Assembly (NCBI GenBank): GCA_905372875.1
Contig: CAJPQU010000060.1
Span: 1 to 11,063 of the forward strand
DNA: 11,063 nt
DNA from: an uncultured Schwartzia sp.
GTDB taxonomy: Bacteria; Bacillota; Negativicutes; Selenomonadales; Selenomonadaceae
Direction of reading: 5' to 3'
Shown piece by piece: positions 5,182-11,063 of this stretch (position 1 is its first letter; each line of letters starts with the position of its first letter). The notes beneath the pieces were generated by a model. It did not search any database and had not been told where the DNA came from. It saw nothing but the letters and a program-made list of their open reading frames with translations. The position numbers were made by a program, and so were the translations under genes.

Positions 5182-7611
5182 TTGGATTCTGATCAGGATA
5201 AGGTCGTTCCCGTGAACCTCTCCGAGGTCATGTCGACGTCCTACATCGATTACGCCATGAGCGTCATCGTGGCCCGGGCGCTGCCGGATGTGCGCGACGG
5301 CTTAAAACCCGTGCATCGCCGCATCCTCTACGCCATGCAGGAAGCGGGCATGGGGTCGAACAAACCCTACAAGAAATCGGCGCGTATCGTCGGTGAGGTT
5401 TTGGGTAAATATCATCCCCATGGCGACACTTCCGTTTACGACGCCATCGTGCGGATGGCGCAGGACTTTTCCATCCGCTATCCCCTAGCGGACGGCCACG
5501 GCAATTTCGGTTCCGTGGACGGTGACCCGGCGGCGGCCATGCGCTACACGGAAGTCCGCATGTCGAAGATCGCCGAGCTGATGCTGCAGGACATCGACAA
5601 GGATACGGTGGACTTCGTTCCCAACTACGACGAATCCCTCAAGGAGCCGTCGGTGCTGCCGGCGAAGTTCCCCCAGCTTTTGGTGAACGGATCGGCAGGC
5701 ATCGCCGTGGGCATGGCCACGAACATTCCCCCCCACAACATGCGGGAGGTCATCGACGGAGTATTGATGCTCATCGACAACCCGGAAACCACGGTGGACG
5801 AGCTGATGACCGTGGTCAAGGGGCCGGATTTCCCTACCGGCGGTCAGATTTTAGGGTTGGAGGGCGTGCGCAGCGCCTATCGGACGGGCCGGGGCGTCGT
5901 ACCCATGCGGGCGGAGGCCCACATCGAAACGATGTCCAGCGGCAAGGCGCAGATCATCGTCACCGAGCTCCCGTATCAGGTGAACAAAGCCCGCTTGGTG
6001 GAAAAGATCGCGGAATTGGTGCGGGACAAGACCATCGAAGGCATCACGGCGCTCCGGGATGAATCGGATCGCAGCGGGATGCGCATCGTCATGGAACTGC
6101 GCCGGGACGCCAACGCCAATGTCATTTTGAATCAGCTGTATAAGCATACCCAGATGCAGGACAGCTTCGGCGTCATCATGCTGGCGCTGGTGGACGGGCG
6201 GCCTCGGGTTCTCAATTTGAAGGAAGTCCTTCACTATTACCTCGCCCATCAGGAAGACGTCATCACCCGCCGGACGAAGTATGAGCTGGCGAAAGCCGAA
6301 GCCCGGGCGCATATCTTGGAAGGGCTGACCATTGCCCTTGACCATTTGGATGCGGTGATCACCACGATCCGCAGCTCCCGCACGGCGGACATCGCCAAAG
6401 CGGCCCTCATGGACGGCTTTTCCCTCTCGGACAAGCAGGCTCAAGCTATTTTGGATCTCCGTCTCCAGCGCCTCACCGGCCTTGAGCGGGAGAAGATTCA
6501 GGAAGAATATCAGGAAGTCTTGAAAACGATTGATTACTTGAAATCGGTTTTGGCCGATGAGAGTAAGATCTTCGGCATCATCAAAGACGAGCTGACGAAG
6601 GTGAAGGAGCAGTTCGGCGACGACCGACGCACCCGCATCACTCTCGACGCTTCGGACATGGCGGTGGAAGACCTCATCGCTGAGGAGGACGTGGTGCTGA
6701 CGCTGACCCACGGCGGCTACGTCAAGCGCATTCCTCTCGATACCTACCGCAATCAAAAGCGCGGCGGCCGGGGCGTCACCGGCATGGGGACGAAGGAAAC
6801 GGACTTCGTGGAGCATCTCCTCATCACCACGACCCATCGCACGGTTCTCTTCTTCACGAATCGGGGGCTCGTTTACCGCCTCAAGGGGTACGATATTCCC
6901 GAGTCGGCGCGGCAGGCGAAGGGGACGGCCATCGTCAATCTGCTGCCGCTCTCCGGCGGGGAAACCATCACCGCCGTCATTCCCGTGGAAGCCTTCCGGG
7001 AAGATCGCTATCTCTTCATGGCGACCCGCAAGGGCATCGTGAAGAAAACGGTGCTGAAGGAATTTGATACAGCCCGCAAGGGGGGCCTCATCGCCCTCAC
7101 CTTGGACGAGGACGATGATCTCATCGGCGTCAAGGCCACGGACGGCGAGCGTCAGATCGTCATCGGCACCCGGGATGGACTGGCCATCGCCTTCGAGGAG
7201 GGCGACGTCCGGGTCATGGGACGGCAGGCGCACGGCGTCTACGGGATCCGGCTCAGCGACATGGATGAAGTCGTGGGCATGGACACCCTCCGCCCTGAGC
7301 ACCAGATCCTCACCGTCACCGAAGAAGGCTACGGCAAGCGCACCGCCGTCAGCGAATACCGCATTCAGCAGCGGGGCGGCAAGGGCATCATCAACATGAA
7401 AGTCACGGAAAAAACCGGCGCGGTGGTAGGCCTCAAGGTGGTCCACCCGGAGCAGGAGCTCATGCTCATCACCACCGGCGGCATCGTCATCCGCACCAAC
7501 GTGGATGAAATTTCTGTCATCAGCCGCAACACCCAGGGGGTCAAGGTCATCAAGACGGAAGAAGGCGACCGGGTGGCGTCGCTGGCGGTGATGGATCAAA
7601 AAACGGAATAA
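5182..7611 (+). CDS. gyrA: DNA gyrase subunit A
   Basis: An 809-residue type IIA topoisomerase subunit that cuts and rejoins DNA and, with GyrB, introduces negative supercoils. Seen: the N-terminal winged-helix/tower core with LDYAMSV-like YIDYAMSVIV (21-30), DGLKPVHRR, HPHGD (78-82), and AAAMRYTE with catalytic Tyr122. The C-terminal beta-pinwheel begins with a GyrA box QKRGGRG (525-531), which supports gyrase rather than topoisomerase IV; QQRGGKG follows at 729-735. The start TTG 5182 is chosen because GAGGTGA (5170-5176) is an excellent ribosome binding site and the resulting numbering matches E. coli exactly at positions 83, 87 and 122. A longer frame from TTG 5140 lacks such a site. At the quinolone-determining positions it has Thr83, Ser84 and Asp87. 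Synonymous codons lean to C-ending, unlike the G-ending style of the upstream genes. gyrB is not in the window. Confidence 0.97.
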   Translation: MDSDQDKVVPVNLSEVMSTSYIDYAMSVIVARALPDVRDGLKPVHRRILYAMQEAGMGSNKPYKKSARIVGEVLGKYHPHGDTSVYDAIVRMAQDFSIRYPLADGHGNFGSVDGDPAAAMRYTEVRMSKIAELMLQDIDKDTVDFVPNYDESLKEPSVLPAKFPQLLVNGSAGIAVGMATNIPPHNMREVIDGVLMLIDNPETTVDELMTVVKGPDFPTGGQILGLEGVRSAYRTGRGVVPMRAEAHIETMSSGKAQIIVTELPYQVNKARLVEKIAELVRDKTIEGITALRDESDRSGMRIVMELRRDANANVILNQLYKHTQMQDSFGVIMLALVDGRPRVLNLKEVLHYYLAHQEDVITRRTKYELAKAEARAHILEGLTIALDHLDAVITTIRSSRTADIAKAALMDGFSLSDKQAQAILDLRLQRLTGLEREKIQEEYQEVLKTIDYLKSVLADESKIFGIIKDELTKVKEQFGDDRRTRITLDASDMAVEDLIAEEDVVLTLTHGGYVKRIPLDTYRNQKRGGRGVTGMGTKETDFVEHLLITTTHRTVLFFTNRGLVYRLKGYDIPESARQAKGTAIVNLLPLSGGETITAVIPVEAFREDRYLFMATRKGIVKKTVLKEFDTARKGGLIALTLDEDDDLIGVKATDGERQIVIGTRDGLAIAFEEGDVRVMGRQAHGVYGIRLSDMDEVVGMDTLRPEHQILTVTEEGYGKRTAVSEYRIQQRGGKGIINMKVTEKTGAVVGLKVVHPEQELMLITTGGIVIRTNVDEISVISRNTQGVKVIKTEEGDRVASLAVMDQKTE

Positions 7612-7636
7612 AAGAAAAATTGGCTGGGCATATTAA

Positions 7637-7652
7637 TGTTTCACGTGAAACA
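7637..7652. other. parS site 1 (ParB/Spo0J binding)
   Basis: TGTTTCACGTGAAACA is a perfect 16-bp palindrome matching the bacterial chromosomal parS consensus TGTTNCACGTGAAACA. Symmetry extends to 20 bp (7635-7654). ParB proteins of the Spo0J family load here as CTP-dependent clamps and, with ParA and SMC, segregate the origin region. It lies 26 nt after the gyrA stop. Confidence 0.95.
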
Positions 7653-7654
7653 TT

Positions 7655-7670
7655 TGTTCCACGTGAAACA
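7655..7670. other. parS site 2 (ParB/Spo0J binding), tandem to site 1
   Basis: TGTTCCACGTGAAACA matches the parS consensus, with C at the variable position. It begins 18 bp after site 1 with only TT between them, so the two sites face nearly the same side of the helix (about 1.7 turns apart). Tandem parS sites usually mark the origin-proximal part of a chromosome. Confidence 0.95.
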
Positions 7671-7690
7671 TTGCGCGAGGCTGTCCACGA

Positions 7691-7738
7691 AAAAAGGCGA
7701 TACGCGTTCCCGTAAAGGGAATAACGTATCGCCTTTTT
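7691..7738. terminator. Bidirectional terminator between gyrA and the antiporter gene
   Basis: The stem AAAAAGGCGATACG (7691-7704) pairs perfectly with CGTATCGCCTTTTT (7725-7738). An inner stem TTCCC/GGGAA (7707-7711, 7717-7721) closes a 5-nt loop. T tracts appear 3' of the GC stem on both strands, as expected between convergent genes. Confidence 0.93.
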
Positions 7739-7750
7739 GGCGGCCGCTTT

Positions 7751-8779
7751 TTACCAATACACCCGCAGGACGGCGTAGAGGAGGAAGAGGGCGTAGAGGG
7801 CGATCATGAGGAGACCTTCCCGGCGGACGAGGGTGTGTTTCGTCCAGGTGAAGCGCCAGACCAGGGCACTGAAGGCAATGAGAATGATTGTATCGGTAAG
7901 ATTTTCCCCGGTGAAGGCCACCGGCCGAATAGTGGCTGTCACTCCTAAAATGAAAAGAATATTGAAAATGTTGGAGCCGATAACGTTGCCCACGGCCATG
8001 TCTAATTGATTCTTTCGGGCGGCGGCGATGGAGGTGACGAGTTCCGGCAGGCTGGTGCCCACGGCGCAGATCGTGAGGCCGATGAGGGTGTCCGTCATGC
8101 CGAAGACCCGAGCGATGGCCACCGCCCCGTAGGACAGCTCGTGTCCGGCGACCACGGTGTCGCCCCCCACGACGAAATCGCCGCCGAATTTGATGGCCAG
8201 CATGCCGATGATAATGAGAAGCAGACTTTTGCTCAGGGACATGAGATCCTCTTTTTCTTCTTTCAGCGAGGCGCGGCGGGCTTTATTGGCCTCGTGAAGG
8301 GTGTAGAGGAGAAAGAGAACGAAGAAAAAGAGGAAAATCAATCCTTCCCTTCGGCTGATGAGACCGATGGCGTCCCCGGATGCCGTCCCGGCCGTGCCTG
8401 TCGCGCCGAAAACTGCCAAGACGGCGGCACAGGCGACGGAGAAGGGAAATTCCCGGGTCAGGCTCTTCTGGGATACCGAGAGGGGCGTAAAAAGAGCGCT
8501 GACCCCTAAGACGATCATCAGGTTGAAGATATTCGAGCCCGTGACGTTGCTGACGGCGATCTCATTGCTGCCCGCCAAGGCGGCGGTGACGCTCACTGCC
8601 AATTCCGGCAGGCTCGTCCCCATGGCTACGATGGTCAGCCCGATGACCAGCCCGGGGATCCGCAGCCGCCGCGCTACCGCCGAGCTGCCGTCCACAAAGG
8701 CGTCCGCGCCCTTGATGAGCAGCACGAAGCCAAGGAGCAGGACGAGGGCGGCGATAAGGATGGACCCGAATGAATTCAT
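7751..8779 (-). CDS. Calcium/sodium antiporter, CaCA family (YrbG-like)
   Basis: A 342-residue inner-membrane cation exchanger expected to move Ca2+ against Na+ (or H+). Seen: the two inverted alpha repeats that form the transport site, each with GTSLPEL (54-60 and 241-247) and GSNIFN (81-86 and 268-273), with the key Glu59 and Glu246. About ten hydrophobic segments flank a charged cytoplasmic loop (about 162-183, rich in Lys/Glu/Arg). Length is normal for the family. The ATG at 8779 is chosen because AGGAGG (complement of 8788-8793) lies 8 nt upstream; the frame stays open further upstream but without support. It is the only minus-strand gene in the window, convergent with gyrA and divergent from gap, with its own promoter and a leader of about 144 nt. 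Confidence 0.94.
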   Translation of the reverse strand: MNSFGSILIAALVLLLGFVLLIKGADAFVDGSSAVARRLRIPGLVIGLTIVAMGTSLPELAVSVTAALAGSNEIAVSNVTGSNIFNLMIVLGVSALFTPLSVSQKSLTREFPFSVACAAVLAVFGATGTAGTASGDAIGLISRREGLIFLFFFVLFLLYTLHEANKARRASLKEEKEDLMSLSKSLLLIIIGMLAIKFGGDFVVGGDTVVAGHELSYGAVAIARVFGMTDTLIGLTICAVGTSLPELVTSIAAARKNQLDMAVGNVIGSNIFNILFILGVTATIRPVAFTGENLTDTIILIAFSALVWRFTWTKHTLVRREGLLMIALYALFLLYAVLRVYW

Positions 8780-8923
8780 GGATATTTCCTCCTTGTGACC
8801 GGCGGATATCGGGAGATTCCGGACTGTCAGAGCGTCGTATCGGCGGCAGACGGACACGGTCGTTTTATGAGCATAGCAAAGAGAAGAGCCCGTCGTCGGC
8901 TCTCGCAGAGAGTCTGATTCTCG
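8780..8923 (-). promoter_or_regulatory. 5' leader of the antiporter gene with a hairpin
   Basis: From the predicted start of transcription near 8923 to the start codon there are about 144 nt without a gene. The transcript can form AGAGCC/GGCTCT (8885-8890 and 8898-8903) around a 7-nt loop, followed by pyrimidines (TCTCTTT). The ribosome binding site is at 8788-8793. I do not recognise a known ion riboswitch, but length and structure leave room for one. Confidence 0.4.
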
Positions 8924-8929
8924 GCTATC

Positions 8930-8958
8930 AGTATACCGTAGGAGGCAGGGAAATTCAA
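8930..8958 (-). promoter_or_regulatory. Predicted promoter of the antiporter gene
   Basis: On the minus strand, TTGAAT (8958-8953, 4 of 6) is separated by 17 nt from TATACT (8935-8930, 5 of 6). It is back-to-back with the gap promoter: the two -35 boxes are 12 bp apart, so one regulator could touch both. Confidence 0.65.
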
Positions 8959-8970
8959 TGGTGTTTCGGA

Positions 8971-8999
8971 TTGACAATTCTTGGAACTTTTTATATGAT
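8971..8999 (+). promoter_or_regulatory. Predicted sigma-70/A promoter of gap
   Basis: A perfect -35 TTGACA (8971-8976), a 17-nt AT-rich spacer and -10 TATGAT (8994-8999, 5 of 6). Transcription should start near 9005, about 70 nt before the gap ATG. This strong promoter suits a glycolytic gene. Confidence 0.85.
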
Positions 9000-9007
9000 A
9001 AATATCA
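8996..9007. promoter_or_regulatory. Inverted repeat TGATAAATATCA at the gap -10/start point
   Basis: TGATA and TATCA form a perfect inverted repeat around AA, overlapping the -10 box and the expected transcription start. That is a typical place for a repressor operator. It does not match the Rex or CcpA consensus that I know. AT-richness makes a chance palindrome possible. Confidence 0.35.
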
Positions 9008-9075
9008 GAAAGTATTTTTCGATAAATAAGAAAACGGAACAGGTTTCAAAAATCATATCGAGGGGGCTGTTTCTT

Positions 9076-10083
9076 ATGGCAGTAAAAGTGGCGATCAACG
9101 GATTCGGGCGGATCGGGCGTCTGGCCTTTCGGCAGATGTTCGGCGTGCCGGGGTTCGAGATCGCGGCGATCAATGATTTGGCTCAGCCGAAGATGCTGGC
9201 GCATCTTTTGAAGTACGATTCCACCCAGGGGCGGTATGACCACGAGGTGACCTATGATGAGACGGATCTCTTCGTGGACGGGCACCGGGTGCAGAAGTTT
9301 GCCGAGGCGGACGCGGCGAATATCCCCTGGGGCGCGGCGGGGATCGATGTGGTACTGGAATGTACCGGGGCCTACACATCAAAGGAAAAATCCCAGAAGC
9401 ATATTCAGGCGGGGGCGAAGAAGGTCATTATTTCGGCTCCGGCGGGCAACGATCTCCCCACCGTCGTCTACAACGTCAACCATGAGACGCTGAAGGCCTC
9501 CGACACCATCATTTCGGCAGCGTCCTGCACGACGAACTGCCTGGCCCCCATGACGGACGTCCTCCATAAGTTAGCGCCCATTCAGAGCGGGATCATGACC
9601 ACCATTCACGCGTACACCGGGGATCAGATGCTCTTGGACGGCTCTCACCGCAAGGGAGATCTGCGCCGGGCCCGGGCGGCGGCCCTCAATATCGTACCCA
9701 ATTCCACGGGGGCGGCGAAGGCCATCGGGCTGGTCATCCCCGAGCTGAAGGGGAAGCTCATCGGCGCGGCCCAGCGCGTCCCCACGCCCACCGGTTCCAC
9801 CACCATCCTCATCGCGGTGGTGAAGGGAAAAGTGACGGTGGAGGAAGTCAACGCTGCCATGAAAAAAGCGGCCAATGAGTCATTCGGCTACAATGAGGAG
9901 GAGATTGTGTCCTCGGACATCATCGGCATGAGCTACGGGGCGCTCTTCGACGCCACCCAGACGATGGTCAGTCCTGTTTCCGACGAGCTGACGCAGGTGC
10001 AGGTGGTTTCGTGGTACGATAACGAGAGCAGCTACACCTATCAGATGTGTCGGACAATCAAATATCTGGCGGGCCTGAAATAA
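9076..10083 (+). CDS. gap: Glyceraldehyde-3-phosphate dehydrogenase, type I
   Basis: A 335-residue cytosolic tetrameric enzyme that converts glyceraldehyde 3-phosphate, phosphate and NAD+ to 1,3-bisphosphoglycerate. Seen: the Rossmann start VAINGFGRIGR (5-15) with Asp34 in AAINDL, which favours NAD+; the active site SAASCTTNCLAP with Cys151; His178 in TTIHAYTGDQ; NSTGAAKAIGLVIPEL; QRVPTPTGS; and the C-terminal WYDNESSY. The S-loop reads LLDGSHRKGD: Ser190 sits where glycolytic NAD enzymes usually have proline. The ATG at 9076 begins the conserved N-terminus and has AGGGGG (9061-9066) upstream; the open frame before it spans the promoter region and is not coding. The gene is followed by pgk. 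Confidence 0.97.
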   Translation: MAVKVAINGFGRIGRLAFRQMFGVPGFEIAAINDLAQPKMLAHLLKYDSTQGRYDHEVTYDETDLFVDGHRVQKFAEADAANIPWGAAGIDVVLECTGAYTSKEKSQKHIQAGAKKVIISAPAGNDLPTVVYNVNHETLKASDTIISAASCTTNCLAPMTDVLHKLAPIQSGIMTTIHAYTGDQMLLDGSHRKGDLRRARAAALNIVPNSTGAAKAIGLVIPELKGKLIGAAQRVPTPTGSTTILIAVVKGKVTVEEVNAAMKKAANESFGYNEEEIVSSDIIGMSYGALFDATQTMVSPVSDELTQVQVVSWYDNESSYTYQMCRTIKYLAGLK

Positions 10084-10221
10084 AGAAAAGGCCGCGGACG
10101 AGTGATCCGAGAGAGGTTCGGCCGAAGCGAGGGCCGGGCCTCTTTTAAAGAGCAAAAAGAGCGCGCGTGAAAAGCGGAAGGCTCTTTGAGAAGCGTGATG
10201 CGTGAAGCGGAGGGGTGTGCT
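10084..10221 (+). other. gap-pgk intercistronic region
   Basis: 138 nt with no gene. It holds a hairpin with a short T run (10112-10146) and a second possible hairpin in which GCTCTTT (10181-10187) can pair with either of two AAAGAGC copies (10147-10153 or 10156-10162). The pgk ribosome binding site GGAGGGG (10209-10215) is at the end. No convincing separate pgk promoter was seen. Confidence 0.6.
10112..10146 (+). terminator. Hairpin between gap and pgk, possible attenuator or weak terminator
   Basis: AGAGGTTCGGCC (10112-10123) pairs with GGCCGGGCCTCT (10132-10143) over 12 bp with two G-T wobbles, and the loop is 8 nt. Only four T follow (10143-10146), so termination is probably partial. It may lower pgk relative to gap or protect the gap mRNA 3' end. 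Confidence 0.6.
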
Positions 10222-11063
10222 ATGAGCAAGAAGACGCTGAAAGATATCGACGTGAAGGGGAAAAAGGTGTTCGTCCGGGCGGATTTTAATGTACCTCTGG
10301 ATGATAAGCAGCAGATTACCAACGATAAGCGCATCCGGGCGACACTGCCCACGATCGAGTATCTCTTGGGCGAAGGGGCGGCGGTGATTTTAGCCAGCCA
10401 CTTGGGGCGGCCCAAGGGGACGGTAAAGCCGGAGCTTTCTCTGCGCCCGGTGGCGGCGCGGCTGACGGAGCTTTTGGGAAAGCCGGTGGCCTTCGCCGAA
10501 GACTGCGTGGGAGAGAAGGCGAAGGAAGCGGCGGCAAAGCTTTCCCCGGGGGACGTGTTGCTCCTTGAGAACCTGCGGTTTCATCCGGAGGAGGAGAAGA
10601 ACGATCCCGCTTTTGCCAAAGCTCTGGCAGAGCTGGCGGATGTGGTGGTGGATGACGCTTTTGGCTGCGCTCACCGCGGCCACGCGTCCAATGCGGGCAT
10701 CGCGCAGTACCGGGAAACGGTGGCGGGGCTTCTCATCGAAAAGGAGATTGCCTTCATCGGCAAGGCGCTGGAGAATCCGGCACGCCCCTTCGCGGCCGTA
10801 TTGGGAGGGGCTAAAGTTTCAGATAAGATCGGGGTCATCGACAACCTCATCGATAAGGTGGACGTCCTCATTATCGGCGGCGGCATGGCCAATACGTTTT
10901 TGGCGGCGCAGGGGCTGAACGTGGGAAAATCGCTGACGGAGCCGGATACCTACGATCTGGCCCGGAAGCTCTACGCCAAGGCCCACGCCCGCAACGTCAA
11001 GATGGTGCTGCCGGTAGACGTGGTGGTGGCGGATGATTTCTCGGCCGAGGCCCGTCATAAAGT
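10222..11063 (+). CDS. pgk: Phosphoglycerate kinase, 3' part outside the window
   Basis: The first 280 residues of a cytosolic enzyme normally about 390-400 long, which transfers phosphate from 1,3-bisphosphoglycerate to ADP. Seen: VFVRADFNVPL (16-26, Asp21 and Asn23 for substrate), Arg36, SHLGRPKG (59-66), LENLRFHPEEEKND (115-128), the VDDAFGCAHRGHAS segment (143-156, with Arg152), GGAKVSDKI (195-203) and IGGGMANTF (218-226) starting the nucleotide domain. In the DAFG segment it has VDDAFGCAHRGH where VNDAFGTAHRAH is usual; these are mild changes. The ATG follows GGAGGGG by 6 nt. It directly follows gap, the enzyme that makes its substrate. The frame is open to the window edge, so the truncation is artificial. 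Confidence 0.97.
   Translation, partial: MSKKTLKDIDVKGKKVFVRADFNVPLDDKQQITNDKRIRATLPTIEYLLGEGAAVILASHLGRPKGTVKPELSLRPVAARLTELLGKPVAFAEDCVGEKAKEAAAKLSPGDVLLLENLRFHPEEEKNDPAFAKALAELADVVVDDAFGCAHRGHASNAGIAQYRETVAGLLIEKEIAFIGKALENPARPFAAVLGGAKVSDKIGVIDNLIDKVDVLIIGGGMANTFLAAQGLNVGKSLTEPDTYDLARKLYAKAHARNVKMVLPVDVVVADDFSAEARHK

Noticed and set aside
5851..7599. A very long open frame (about 580 codons) on the minus strand opposite gyrA
   Set aside because: Its product is rich in His, Asp, Arg and Gly with no recognisable domain, as expected for the reverse of a GC-rich conserved gene. GyrA explains the region fully.
7680..7690. A DnaA-box-like TGTCCACG after the parS pair
   Set aside because: Only about 6 of 9 positions match and there is no cluster of boxes, so oriC is not claimed in this window.
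8780..8977. A 66-residue N-terminal extension of the antiporter
   Set aside because: The extension covers the predicted promoter and leader and lacks hydrophobic or family-like sequence. ATG 8779 is preceded by AGGAGG.

Overview
The window looks like a chromosomal housekeeping region of an anaerobic, GC-rich member of the Bacillota. Evidence: CCA-encoding tRNA genes, strong AGGAGG-type ribosome binding sites, frequent GTG/TTG starts, a gap-pgk pair and Spo0J/ParB-type parS sites. Negativicutes (Veillonella/Selenomonas relatives) is my best guess from GC content and gene style, but that is inference. All genes lie on the + strand except one antiporter gene. Two perfect or near-perfect parS sites lie directly after gyrA, which suggests an origin-proximal position, although no DnaA-box cluster is visible here.

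Layout. 1-254: end of a tRNA array (Glu, truncated by the window edge; Asp; Phe), closed by an intrinsic terminator at 264-289. 373-981: a DedA-family membrane protein. 1004-3222: a two-gene, overlapping AmmeMemoRadiSam module, made of a Memo-like/AMMECR1 fusion protein and its partner radical SAM enzyme. 3373-4988: two overlapping tandem paralogues of Cof-type HAD phosphatases, both 269 residues. 4995-5181: gyrA promoter and a long leader with two tandem hairpins built from four copies of a CACTTAGTG-like word. 5182-7611: gyrA, starting at a TTG with a strong Shine-Dalgarno sequence. 7637-7670: the tandem parS pair. 7691-7738: a bidirectional terminator separating gyrA from the convergent antiporter gene. 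7751-8779 (-): a CaCA-family Na+/Ca2+ antiporter. 8780-9075: a divergent promoter region. 9076-10083: gap. 10084-10221: an intercistronic region with hairpins. 10222-end: pgk, cut by the window edge.

How the genes relate: gap and pgk encode consecutive steps of lower glycolysis. The Memo-AMMECR1 and radical SAM proteins are a conserved partnership whose biochemical product is, as far as I know, not established; it is the least understood system here. gyrA (supercoiling) and parS (segregation) fit an origin-proximal chromosome-maintenance neighbourhood. I found no mobile element, CRISPR array or phage gene. The candidates for something undescribed are the gyrA leader structure and the AmmeMemoRadiSam pair.
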